In this document: in pieces, positions 7,285 through 14,220 of the stretch
Numbering within the stretch: the stretch's first letter is position 1
Layout of the letters: each line of letters begins with the position of its first letter
Assembly (NCBI GenBank): GCA_964522975.1
Contig: CAZFXK010000021.1
Coordinates: 1 to 28,850, forward strand
DNA from: Bacteroides_E sp964522975
Lineage (GTDB): Bacteria > Bacteroidota > Bacteroidia > Bacteroidales > Bacteroidaceae
Direction: 5' to 3'
DNA length: 28,850 nt
Made by a program: the position numbers and the translations under genes
Notes under the pieces: model-generated
Seen by the model: only the letters and a program-made list of their open reading frames with translations
Told to the model about the DNA's origin: nothing
Database searches by the model: none

Positions 7285-8640
7285 ATGGAAACATTTTTAA
7301 TACGTGCGCTTCAATTGGTGTTAAGCCTCTCTTTGCTTGTTGTGATACACGAGTTAGGGCACTTTCTTTTTGCAAGACTATTTAAAGTAAGAGTAGAACG
7401 TTTTGCTATATTTTTTCATCCTTGGTTTAAGCTGTTTAGTTATAAACCTAAAAACAGTGACACGGAATATGTATTAGGTTGGCTCCCGTTGGGAGGATAT
7501 GTAAAGATTGCAGGAATGATAGATGAGTCGATGGATTCTGAACAGATGAAGAAGCCTCCTCAGCCTTGGGAATTCAGGACAAAACCTGCCTGGCAAAGGC
7601 TTATTATAATGTTGGGAGGAGTTGTTTTTAACTTCATACTAGCTTTATTTATTTATGCCATGATTCTTTTTGCTTGGGGAGACTCCTATATTCCAATAGA
7701 TAAGGCTCCGTTGGGTATGGAATATTCAGAAGTAGCTAAAGAGGTGGGTTTTCAGGATGGTGATGTTTTACTATCTGCTGATGATGTGTTTTTTGAGCGT
7801 TTCGATAGTGAAACTTTAAGCCAAATTGTGGATGCTCGTGTCGTAAAGGTCTTACGTGACGGGAAAGAAGTTGCAGTAAATATTCCGGAAGATATGATGG
7901 AACGATTAATGGCAGCGAATACCGGTTTTGCTACGTGGGCTATTCCTTATGTCATAGATAGTGTTTTAGTAGATAAACCGGCTTATAATGCGGGTTTATT
8001 GCCGGGCGATAGTGTAATATCCTTAGATGGGGAAAAAATTTCATTTCAGTCTTTCCTTGCTGAAATGATGAATAGAAAAGAACATCAGGAAAAATTGATA
8101 GCAGAAGGAGTAAATCCTCATTTAATCAATTTGGGGTTAATCCGTGATGGAAGTTATGAAGAGGTGACGTTAGAGACAGATTCAGCTTTTCAAATAGGAG
8201 TATATGCCACGAATCAAATGGATAAGTTATTCCCCTTAGTAGAGATTGATTATGGATTCTTTACCTCATTCCCTGCCGGTGCTAAACACGGGGTGAATAC
8301 GTTAAAGAACTATGTAAATAATATGAAATATGTCTTTTCTAAAGAGGGAGCAAAACAATTGGGGGGATTTGGCACCATAGGAAGTATCTTCCCGGCTACG
8401 TGGAATTGGCATCAGTTTTGGTATATGACGGCTTTCCTCTCCATTATTTTAGCCTTTATGAACATCTTGCCTATTCCCGCTTTAGATGGAGGTCATGTTA
8501 TGTTCTTATTGTATGAAATAATTGCCCGACGCAAGCCGAGTGAGCAGTTTATGGAACAGGCTCAAATCATTGGTATGCTCATTCTTTTTGCTTTGGTGAT
8601 TTGGGCTAACTTTAATGATGTGCTTCGCTTCTTTTTCTAG
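7285..8640 (+). CDS. rseP: RIP metalloprotease RseP (site-2 protease family)
   Basis: Intramembrane zinc protease of the inner membrane; in other bacteria it cleaves anti-sigma factors and remnant signal peptides. The 451-residue protein has HELGH at residues 22-26 in the first membrane segment, a GGYVKIAGM segment, and a second membrane helix (RLIIMLGGVVFNFILALFIY). The periplasmic middle contains at least one PDZ-like segment (VDKPAYNAGLLPGDSVISLDG). The second catalytic motif NILPIPALDGGHV carries metal-binding D401, followed by a last membrane helix. Length matches E. coli RseP (about 450). Last gene of the M23-dxr-rseP operon; a strong hairpin terminator starts 25 nt after the stop. Substrates in this organism are unknown. 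Confidence 0.95.
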   Translation: METFLIRALQLVLSLSLLVVIHELGHFLFARLFKVRVERFAIFFHPWFKLFSYKPKNSDTEYVLGWLPLGGYVKIAGMIDESMDSEQMKKPPQPWEFRTKPAWQRLIIMLGGVVFNFILALFIYAMILFAWGDSYIPIDKAPLGMEYSEVAKEVGFQDGDVLLSADDVFFERFDSETLSQIVDARVVKVLRDGKEVAVNIPEDMMERLMAANTGFATWAIPYVIDSVLVDKPAYNAGLLPGDSVISLDGEKISFQSFLAEMMNRKEHQEKLIAEGVNPHLINLGLIRDGSYEEVTLETDSAFQIGVYATNQMDKLFPLVEIDYGFFTSFPAGAKHGVNTLKNYVNNMKYVFSKEGAKQLGGFGTIGSIFPATWNWHQFWYMTAFLSIILAFMNILPIPALDGGHVMFLLYEIIARRKPSEQFMEQAQIIGMLILFALVIWANFNDVLRFFF

Positions 8641-8664
8641 CAGAAGTCAAAAAATAAATAGTGC

Positions 8665-8694
8665 ATAAAGGGAGTGATTTTTCACTCCCTTTAT
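8665..8694 (+). terminator. Rho-independent terminator after rseP
   Basis: A perfect 13-bp stem (left arm 8665-8677, right arm 8682-8694) with a TTTT loop. The GGGAGTGA core is flanked by A-rich and T-rich bases and followed by a T-rich tail. It lies directly after rseP and there is no gene on the other strand. Confidence 0.9.
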
Positions 8695-8788
8695 TTGTAT
8701 TAAAGATTTTCCTTCTTTATTATAATGTGGTACGTTTCTTATTAGTTGTTGCCTGAGAAATAGTAACAGATTGAATGTCAGATTTTTC

Positions 8789-8816
8789 TTGTTAGCTTTA
8801 ATTTTTATTATCTTTG
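8789..8816 (+). promoter_or_regulatory. Candidate Bacteroidetes promoter for the ABC-F gene
   Basis: TTG at 8789-8791 (-33 element), a 17-nt spacer and TATCTTTG at 8809-8816 (-7 element, perfect TAnnTTTG). The predicted transcription start is near 8823, leaving a leader of about 250 nt before the ATG at 9072. Confidence 0.55.
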
Positions 8817-8877
8817 AAGAAGTATTCACGAATAAATAGTTTCATGTAATTAGTAATCACAACTAAGTTTTGTTAAA

Positions 8878-9037
8878 TAAGAGCTTAAAGGAAGTCAAAG
8901 GAATTTCTTTTAATTTGTGTTCTTATGCTAATCTTTCCTATAGTCGTTAATCTGATGACGGATAAAACTTAGAGTTCTATGTGATATTTCTCTTTTATTG
9001 TGATGATTGAATTCAAAGAAATCAAACTAAGCTCTTA
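8878..9037 (+). repeat. Nested inverted repeats in the ABC-F leader
   Basis: TAAGAGCTTA at 8878-8887 is the exact reverse complement of TAAGCTCTTA at 9028-9037. Inside it, ATTTCTTT at 8903-8910 is complementary to AAAGAAAT at 9015-9022. Both pairs are correctly nested, so the leader RNA could close into a long-range stem about 35 nt before the start codon. The arms are short and AT-rich, so chance cannot be excluded. Confidence 0.4.
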
Positions 9038-9071
9038 AAGTCTTTTCCTTATCAACTTTAAAAATAATTAG

Positions 9072-10664
9072 ATGAGTATAGTCGTTCATAATTTAGGATA
9101 CACTCATCCTGATGGCGAAAAACTATTTAATTCAGTAAGCTTTTCTATTCAAGAGGGTGAAAAAGTAGCTTTAATAGGAGCCAATGGATGTGGTAAATCT
9201 ACAATATTCAAAATATTGGCTGGTCAAATTCAACCTACTGAAGGTGAAATTAGTATAACAGAAAAATTGTGCTATCTGCCTCAACAGTTCAACCTTAATG
9301 AAAACCAAACCATAGCCGAGGCGCTAGGAGTGAGTAAAAAAATAGAGGCCTTACAAGCCATCTTAAAGGGTAGTGTAGATGAAAAGCATTATCAAGACTT
9401 AGAAGACGATTGGGATATTGAAAACCGTTTACAGCGTAATTTGGCAAAGTGGAAAATGGGAACTATTGATATTCAGCGAAAAATGAAATCGCTGAGTGGT
9501 GGGGAGAAAACAAAGATTGCATTAACGAGAATAGCTTTGGATGTTTCTAAAATTATTTTGCTGGACGAACCTTCTAATCACTTAGATTTAGATGCCCGTT
9601 TAGTTTTGTATCAATTCATAAAAGAGAGTGTAGCTACGATTATGGTTATAAGCCACGATCGTGCGCTGTTAAATCAGTTAGAGGTTATGCTTGAATTGAC
9701 ACCGAATGGATTAGAACGGTATGGTGGCAATTATGATTTTTATAAAGTTCAGCGAACTCAGCAAGAAGAGGCTTTTTATTCTCAATTGAAAGAGCAAGAA
9801 AAAAACATAAGGCAATCGTTGCAGCGTTCTCAACAATTGGCAGAACAGAGGCAAAAAAAAGAGAGTAGAGGAAGAAAGCGCAAAGAAAAGGGTGGTTTAC
9901 CCAGAATCATAGCAGGAGGATTAGCAGGTAAAGCTCAGCAGACAACTTCTCGTATGAAAGCTGAACAAGAAGGAAAGGTTGAACAATTAAAGAATCAATT
10001 AACTGAAATACATCAAAGAATAAAAGAATCTATTCCTTTAAAAATACAATTAAGTCCTTCTGATACGCATTTTGGGAAAATCTTGGTTCAAGCTAAAGCG
10101 ATAAATGTTAGATATAATGCAATTGAATTATGGGAAGAACCCTTATCTTTTCATATTAAAGCGGGAGATCGAGTTCATCTTTTGGGTGCAAATGGAAGTG
10201 GAAAAACAACTCTAATTCAACTAGTACAATCAAAATTGAAAGTTAGTACAGGTTGTCTTTTTGTCGCGGACTTTACCTCGCTTTATATTGATCAGGAATA
10301 TTCTTTGTTGGAAGATGAAAAAACGTTGATGAATCAGATGCAAGTCTTTAATGAAAAGGCACTGCCGGAGTCTGAGTTATATACGTTACTGCATCGTCAT
10401 CAGTTTCCTTCTACTGTGTGGGATAAGAAATGCAAGCAGTTAAGTGGAGGGGAGAAGATGAAGTTGCTTTTGTGTTGTATGAGTTTGCGAAATAATACGC
10501 CTGACTTATTATTGCTTGATGAACCTACAAACAATATAGATGTTCAGAGCCAAGAAATTCTCTCTGATGTGCTAAAGGAGTATAAAGGGACTATGCTTGT
10601 TGTTTCCCATGATACTTATTTTGTTGAACAGATTGATCTTAATAAAGCGATTACTTTAATGTGA
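9072..10664 (+). CDS. ABC-F family ATP-binding protein (ribosome-associated ATPase)
   Basis: Soluble tandem ABC ATPase of the ABC-F class; members act on the ribosome as translation factors or antibiotic-protection proteins. The 530-residue protein has no membrane segment. It has two nucleotide-binding domains: Walker A GANGCGKST (36-44) with LSGGEKTK and LLDEPSNHLD, and Walker A GANGSGKTT (372-380) with LSGGEKMK and LLDEPTNNID. Between them is a very basic linker (about 240-320, containing ESRGRKRKEKGGLPR and a KAEQEGKVEQLK helix), the interdomain region that reaches into the ribosomal E site in this family. I do not recognise it as a named resistance gene. It stands alone, with its own promoter, long leader and possible terminator. 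Confidence 0.9.
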   Translation: MSIVVHNLGYTHPDGEKLFNSVSFSIQEGEKVALIGANGCGKSTIFKILAGQIQPTEGEISITEKLCYLPQQFNLNENQTIAEALGVSKKIEALQAILKGSVDEKHYQDLEDDWDIENRLQRNLAKWKMGTIDIQRKMKSLSGGEKTKIALTRIALDVSKIILLDEPSNHLDLDARLVLYQFIKESVATIMVISHDRALLNQLEVMLELTPNGLERYGGNYDFYKVQRTQQEEAFYSQLKEQEKNIRQSLQRSQQLAEQRQKKESRGRKRKEKGGLPRIIAGGLAGKAQQTTSRMKAEQEGKVEQLKNQLTEIHQRIKESIPLKIQLSPSDTHFGKILVQAKAINVRYNAIELWEEPLSFHIKAGDRVHLLGANGSGKTTLIQLVQSKLKVSTGCLFVADFTSLYIDQEYSLLEDEKTLMNQMQVFNEKALPESELYTLLHRHQFPSTVWDKKCKQLSGGEKMKLLLCCMSLRNNTPDLLLLDEPTNNIDVQSQEILSDVLKEYKGTMLVVSHDTYFVEQIDLNKAITLM

Positions 10665-10668
10665 TTTT

Positions 10669-10698
10669 TTTGTCCATATTATCTTTAACGTAAGTTTG
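10669..10698 (+). promoter_or_regulatory. Candidate promoter for the lipoprotein-rSAM operon
   Basis: TTTG at 10669-10672, an 18-nt spacer and TAAGTTTG at 10691-10698 fit the Bacteroidetes -33/-7 pattern. The predicted start site is near 10705, giving a leader of about 235 nt before the ATG at 10940. It sits right after the ABC-F stop codon and abuts a hairpin, so it competes with the terminator reading of the same bases. Confidence 0.35.
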
Positions 10699-10735
10699 AT
10701 AGAAGCATTAGAACTCACTTAGTGGTCTATCTTTT
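10698..10735 (+). terminator. Possible terminator after the ABC-F gene
   Basis: GATAGA (10698-10703) pairs with TCTATC (10726-10731), followed by TTTTATT; an inner CAC-TTA-GTG hairpin lies in the loop. The stem is short and broken, so this is a weak call. Confidence 0.35.
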
Positions 10736-10939
10736 ATTAATCGCTATTCAGGTTGAAGGCTTTTAGGTAAAAAGCTAAAAGTAATAGTCTGCAATTAAGT
10801 TTTTCAGTAGTTAGAAAAGAGTAGGTGTTCGGGGGAGCGTTTTATCTAGCAGATATGCTTCAATTCATCATTGATTGACTTTATTATTTCAATTTTTTTT
10901 ATAACTTGTAAGAAAATCTATCACCAAAAATAAAATCTT

Positions 10940-11422
10940 ATGAAAATAAAAGCACTGAACTTCTGGACAAAGCTCATATCATTATGCTTAGTATTGTTGG
11001 GTTTTAATGCTTGTGGAGAAGGAGATGGGAACGACCCTGTTGACGAGTATGGAACGCCATCAGCAGAATACAAGTTAATGGGTAAAATTGTCTCGGAGGA
11101 AAATCAAGAAAAGGGAATTAAAGGCATTCAGGTAACTATGAATGACATCAAGTATCCGAGAGAAGAAAACAAGAATGTGAAAACAGACGAAAAAGGATGT
11201 TTTACCCTCCAGCAAGAGGATTTCCCTAGAAATAAACATGTCGTGAACATTGAAGATATTGACGGTGAACTGAACGGATCATTCGAAGATAAGAAGATTG
11301 AAATAGAGTTTACAGACGAGGATTACGAAGGAGGGAGTGGTAGTTGGTACAAAGGGGCTGCTACAAAAGACTTGGGTGTTATTAAATTAACGCCAAAGGC
11401 AGAAAAAAATGAAAACGAATGA
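10940..11422 (+). CDS. Putative lipoprotein of the rSAM/lipoprotein system (TIGR04134-like)
   Basis: 160-residue predicted lipoprotein that I recognise as the partner of the adjacent radical SAM enzyme (rSAM/lipoprotein family pair). A basic N-terminus and hydrophobic segment (residues 11-21) lead to the lipobox GFNAC, with Cys25 as the lipidated residue. It is followed by the acidic stretch GEGDGND, resembling surface-export signals of Bacteroidetes lipoproteins. Then comes the family's EYGTPSAEYKLMGKI segment and a carboxypeptidase-regulatory-like beta fold (IKGIQVTMND, then TDEKGCFTLQ). The C-terminal half is acidic, with GGSGSWYKGAA near residue 134-144. Besides Cys25 the mature protein has one Cys (in KGCF). 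The stop overlaps the rSAM start (ATGA). What is modified, if anything, is unknown. Confidence 0.85.
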   Translation: MKIKALNFWTKLISLCLVLLGFNACGEGDGNDPVDEYGTPSAEYKLMGKIVSEENQEKGIKGIQVTMNDIKYPREENKNVKTDEKGCFTLQQEDFPRNKHVVNIEDIDGELNGSFEDKKIEIEFTDEDYEGGSGSWYKGAATKDLGVIKLTPKAEKNENE

Positions 11423-12501
11423 GTATAGCAAAATTGTCCTTGAAAAAGAAACTGGGACTTAAGCTCTATCAACAATATAAAGCCAACGAGACTAAAATAC
11501 ATCGTCTTAGCTATTTGCTTTGGGAGTGCACCTTACGTTGTAACCTCTCGTGCAAGCATTGTGGCAGCGATTGCCATCGTGATATGAAACAGCAGGATAT
11601 GCCGCTTTCTGATTTTCTGAAGGTGATAGACAGCATTACTCCTCACGTAAATACGCACAATACAATGATTGTTATCACAGGTGGGGAGCCGTTGATGCGT
11701 AAAGATTTAGAGGAATGTGGTCGTGAGCTATATAAACGGGAATATCCTTGGGGAATGGTTTCTAACGGATTGGCTATGACTGAAAAACGCCTCAATAGTC
11801 TCATTGCATCGGGACTCAGATCGGTCACCATTAGCCTCGACGGACTTGAAGATGCACACAATAAGCTGCGTGGCAACCCCAATAGCTTCAAGAATGCCTT
11901 TAATGCTGTTAAGCTGTTGACAACCAAAGAGGAGCATCTGATTTTTGATGTAGTTACTTGTGTATCTCCTATCAATGTCGATCAGTTACCCTCAATTCGT
12001 CAGATGCTTATAGATGCGGGCGTGAAAAGATGGCGTATTTTCACTATCTTTCCCATTGGTAGAGCCACTATTAATGAAGAACTACAATTATCGCCCCGAC
12101 AATTTAAGAGTGTGTTCGATTTTATTCGCGAAACAAAAAAAGAAGGTAAAATAGCACTCAACTATGGTTGTGAAGGTTATTTGGGAAACTATGAGGGCGA
12201 TGTTCGAGACAATTTCTTCTTCTGCCGAGCGGGGATCAACATAGCTTCGGTGTTAGTGGACGGATCAATCTCGGCCTGTCCAAATTTACGAGCCAACTTC
12301 ATACAAGGTAATATTTACAAAGACGATTTTATGACCGTATGGAACAATAACTACAAGCTTTTCCGCAATCGCGAGTGGATGAAACAGGGTATCTGTGCCG
12401 ACTGTAAGGAATGGAAATACTGTCAGGGGAATGGAATGCATCTACGAGATGAAGACGGAAATCTGCTCTTCTGTCACCTTAAACGATTACAGGAAGCATA
12501 A
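11419..12501 (+). CDS. Radical SAM/SPASM-like enzyme of the rSAM/lipoprotein system (TIGR04133-like)
   Basis: 360-residue radical SAM protein, probably cytosolic, reaction unknown. The SAM-cluster motif CxxxCxxC is C41, C45, C48 (RCNLSCKHC), with extra cysteines at C37 and C52, then GGEP at 87-90 and SLDG further on. The C-terminal part carries a reduced SPASM pattern: C269, C287 (preceded by G282), C326-x2-C329-x5-C335 and C352. The last Cys of the usual Cx5Cx3C is replaced by Gly (CQGNG), so at most part of the auxiliary-cluster set is visible. The overall sequence fits my recollection of the Bacteroidetes family paired with a small lipoprotein. It overlaps the lipoprotein gene by 4 nt and ends inside a large terminator hairpin. 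Confidence 0.9.
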   Translation: MSIAKLSLKKKLGLKLYQQYKANETKIHRLSYLLWECTLRCNLSCKHCGSDCHRDMKQQDMPLSDFLKVIDSITPHVNTHNTMIVITGGEPLMRKDLEECGRELYKREYPWGMVSNGLAMTEKRLNSLIASGLRSVTISLDGLEDAHNKLRGNPNSFKNAFNAVKLLTTKEEHLIFDVVTCVSPINVDQLPSIRQMLIDAGVKRWRIFTIFPIGRATINEELQLSPRQFKSVFDFIRETKKEGKIALNYGCEGYLGNYEGDVRDNFFFCRAGINIASVLVDGSISACPNLRANFIQGNIYKDDFMTVWNNNYKLFRNREWMKQGICADCKEWKYCQGNGMHLRDEDGNLLFCHLKRLQEA

Positions 12502-12545
12502 AAATAATAGGGCAACAATCAAGTTGCCCTATTATTTTTATGCTT
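12494..12545. terminator. Bidirectional terminator between the rSAM gene and gdhA
   Basis: Perfect 23-bp inverted repeat (arms 12494-12516 and 12523-12545) with a 6-nt AATCAA loop. The GGGCAAC core is flanked by A/T runs on both sides, so it can terminate both convergent genes. The left arm includes the rSAM stop codon (12499-12501). Confidence 0.92.
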
Positions 12546-12559
12546 AATTTGTCTAATTG

Positions 12560-13894
12560 TTATACTATCCCTTGAGTCATCATTGCTTTTGCCACTTTCA
12601 TGAATCCTGCAATATTAGCTCCTTTTACATAGTTGATGTATCCATTCGGTTCAGTACCATATTTAACACAGGCTTCGTGAATGTTTTGCATAATGGATTT
12701 TAATTTATTATCCACTTCTTCGCTACTCCAACTTAATTTCATTGCATTTTGAGTCATCTCTAATCCGGAAACGGAAACACCACCGGCATTTGATGCTTTA
12801 CCCGGAGCATATAGTAACTGATTCTCTTGGAATATTTTAATCGCTTCCGGAGTTGAGGGCATGTTAGCTCCTTCAGAGATCGCAATGATTCCATTTTCCA
12901 CTAATTGCTTTGCATCTTCTTGATCAATTTCATTCTGTGTAGCTGAAGGAAGGGCTATGTCTCCCTTTTCTCCCCAAGGTCGTGCTCCTGCAACATATTT
13001 GCAGTTATACTCTTCCGCATATTCGTGAATGCGACCTCTATATAGGTTTTTAAGCTCCATAATGTAGTCAAGCTTTTCACGAGTGATACCTTCAGGATCG
13101 TAAATATAGCCATCTGAGTCAGACATCGTTACGACTTTTCCCCCTAGCTCAATGACTTTCTCAGCAGTATATTGAGCAACATTTCCAGCACCGGATATTA
13201 AGCAAGTTTTTCCTTTAATATCTAATCCTCTTGTTTTGAGCATTTCTTGTAGAAAGTAAATGTTGCCATACCCTGTTGCTTCAGGACGGATAAGTGAACC
13301 GCCAAACTCACGCCCCTTTCCTGTAAACGTGCCTGTGAATTCGTGAGTCAGTTTTTTTTGCATGCCTACCATATATCCTACTTCACGACCACCTACACCA
13401 ATATCTCCAGCTGGAATATCGGTGTTCGGTCCAATGTATTTCCAAAGTTCTAGCATAAAAGCTTGAACGAAACGCATGACTTCTCCATTTGATTTCCCTC
13501 TCGGAGAGAAGTCCGACCCTCCCTTAGCACCTCCCATAGGAAGAGTAGTAAGTGAGTTTTTAAAGGTCTGTTCAAAAGCTAAAAATTTGAGAATCGAAAG
13601 GTTTACTGACGCGTGAAAACGAAGCCCTCCTTTATATGGGCCAATGGCATTATTGTGTTGAATGCGATAGCCCATATTCGTTTGGGTTTTTCCTTGGTCA
13701 TCAACCCATGTAACTCTAAATTGATGTATTCTATCGGGAATGCATAAACGCTCAATGAGATTTTCTTTTTCGAATTCAGGATGTTGATTATAAACCTCCT
13801 CAATGGAGAGTAAAACCTCTTGTACAGCTTGATGATATTCGGGTTCATTTGGGAATCTCCTTTTTAAATCATCTAATACTTTGGATGCAATCAT
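12560..13894 (-). CDS. gdhA: Glutamate dehydrogenase (hexameric, Bacteroides GdhB type)
   Basis: Reversible reductive amination of 2-oxoglutarate with ammonium (cytosol), the main ammonia-assimilation route at high ammonium. The 444-residue protein has substrate-site GPYKGG (K88), catalytic PMGGAKGGSDF (K124) and the PRGKSNGEVMRF segment. The nucleotide fold is GAGNVAQY at about 235-242, followed by SDSDGYIYDP; the C-terminus is NYVKGANIAGFMKVAKAM. Length and sequence match the ~444-residue bacterial class. The Bacteroides homologues are reported to use NADP(H) or both cofactors; cofactor choice cannot be settled here. It is a single gene convergent with the rSAM gene, with an inverted repeat over its likely transcription start. 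Confidence 0.96.
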   Translation of the reverse strand: MIASKVLDDLKRRFPNEPEYHQAVQEVLLSIEEVYNQHPEFEKENLIERLCIPDRIHQFRVTWVDDQGKTQTNMGYRIQHNNAIGPYKGGLRFHASVNLSILKFLAFEQTFKNSLTTLPMGGAKGGSDFSPRGKSNGEVMRFVQAFMLELWKYIGPNTDIPAGDIGVGGREVGYMVGMQKKLTHEFTGTFTGKGREFGGSLIRPEATGYGNIYFLQEMLKTRGLDIKGKTCLISGAGNVAQYTAEKVIELGGKVVTMSDSDGYIYDPEGITREKLDYIMELKNLYRGRIHEYAEEYNCKYVAGARPWGEKGDIALPSATQNEIDQEDAKQLVENGIIAISEGANMPSTPEAIKIFQENQLLYAPGKASNAGGVSVSGLEMTQNAMKLSWSSEEVDNKLKSIMQNIHEACVKYGTEPNGYINYVKGANIAGFMKVAKAMMTQGIV

Positions 13895-13908
13895 TTTTGT
13901 TTGGTTTT

Positions 13909-13926
13909 AACTGATTTGTTTCAGTT
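13909..13926 (-). repeat. Inverted repeat in the gdhA 5' region
   Basis: AACTGA (13909-13914) and TCAGTT (13921-13926) around a 6-nt spacer, 14 bases upstream of the gdhA start codon. It overlaps the start site predicted from the element at 13928-13935. It could be an operator or a 5'-end mRNA stem-loop. Confidence 0.4.
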
Positions 13927-13927
13927 G

Positions 13928-13935
13928 TAAAAATA
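13928..13935 (-). promoter_or_regulatory. Candidate -7 element of gdhA
   Basis: On the minus strand TATTTTTA, one mismatch (last base) from TAnnTTTG, about 34 nt before the gdhA start codon. Weak on its own; placed mainly by position. Confidence 0.3.
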
Positions 13936-13944
13936 GTCATAAAA

Positions 13945-13989
13945 CATAAAAAATGATGCCTTTTTAGAAGAAAAGCACCATTTTTTATG
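13945..13989 (-). terminator. Terminator of the maeB-small membrane protein unit
   Basis: Arms 13945-13959 and 13975-13989 pair over 15 bases with one mismatch; each has a run of six A or T, and the loop is 15 nt. It lies 33 nt beyond the stop of the minus-strand 65-residue gene and is followed, in that direction, by T-rich sequence. It isolates gdhA from maeB transcription. Confidence 0.7.
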
Positions 13990-14022
13990 TAAAAAAGACA
14001 TTATTTCATCTGTAAAATGAGC

Positions 14023-14220
14023 TTATTGATCTTCTTTGTTCTTTGTGTTTTTATAAATGGGAATCCAAATTAATAAAGAAGCAATAATAATAGATAGTAT
14101 GGTAGGACCATTGATGGACTCACCTGATGAAAAAATAATAAAGCACAAGGCTGCCCAGAGTAAAATGATGCAAATTATCTGGAAGCGTGAGAGCTTTCTT
14201 TTTTTTCTACCTTTATACAT
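14023..14220 (-). CDS. Small two-TM membrane protein downstream of maeB
   Basis: 65 residues, family not recognised by name. The N-terminus is strongly basic (MYKGRKKRKLSR), followed by a membrane helix (about residues 15-31), a short SSGESINGP linker, a second helix (about 38-53) and a charged tail (YKNTKNKEDQ). By the positive-inside rule both ends would face the cytosol. Its ATG lies inside the end of maeB (8-nt overlap, 14213-14220, different frame), and a terminator follows its stop after 33 nt; both points favour a real gene. Function is unknown; membership in one transcript with maeB is inferred from the overlap. Confidence 0.7.
   Translation of the reverse strand: MYKGRKKRKLSRFQIICIILLWAALCFIIFSSGESINGPTILSIIIASLLIWIPIYKNTKNKEDQ

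Larger units (their letters stand above)
8695..9071. other. Gene-free leader region upstream of the ABC-F gene
   Basis: Gene-free 377-base stretch between the rseP terminator and the ABC-F start codon. It has no convincing protein-coding frame over about 60 codons. It contains a candidate promoter (8789-8816), two nested inverted repeats (8878-9037) and a possible 15-codon reading frame at 8925-8972 (MLIFPIVVNLMTDKT) without a recognisable ribosome-binding site. If the promoter is right, the mRNA leader is about 250 nt, long for this phylum. This would suit control by attenuation, but that is inference. Confidence 0.5.

Noticed and set aside
10760..10781. CTTTTAG/CTAAAAG hairpin in the gap after the ABC-F gene
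   Set aside because: Seven weak base pairs without a T-tract; likely chance in AT-rich DNA.
11643..11975. Minus-strand reading frame of 110 codons within the rSAM gene
   Set aside because: Fully antisense to a conserved gene with intact motifs; no promoter or family likeness.
10940..12501. Recent horizontal transfer of the rSAM/lipoprotein pair
   Set aside because: By eye the rSAM gene looks slightly richer in G+C, but short hand counts overlapped those of neighbours and no mobile-element remnants or direct repeats were found.
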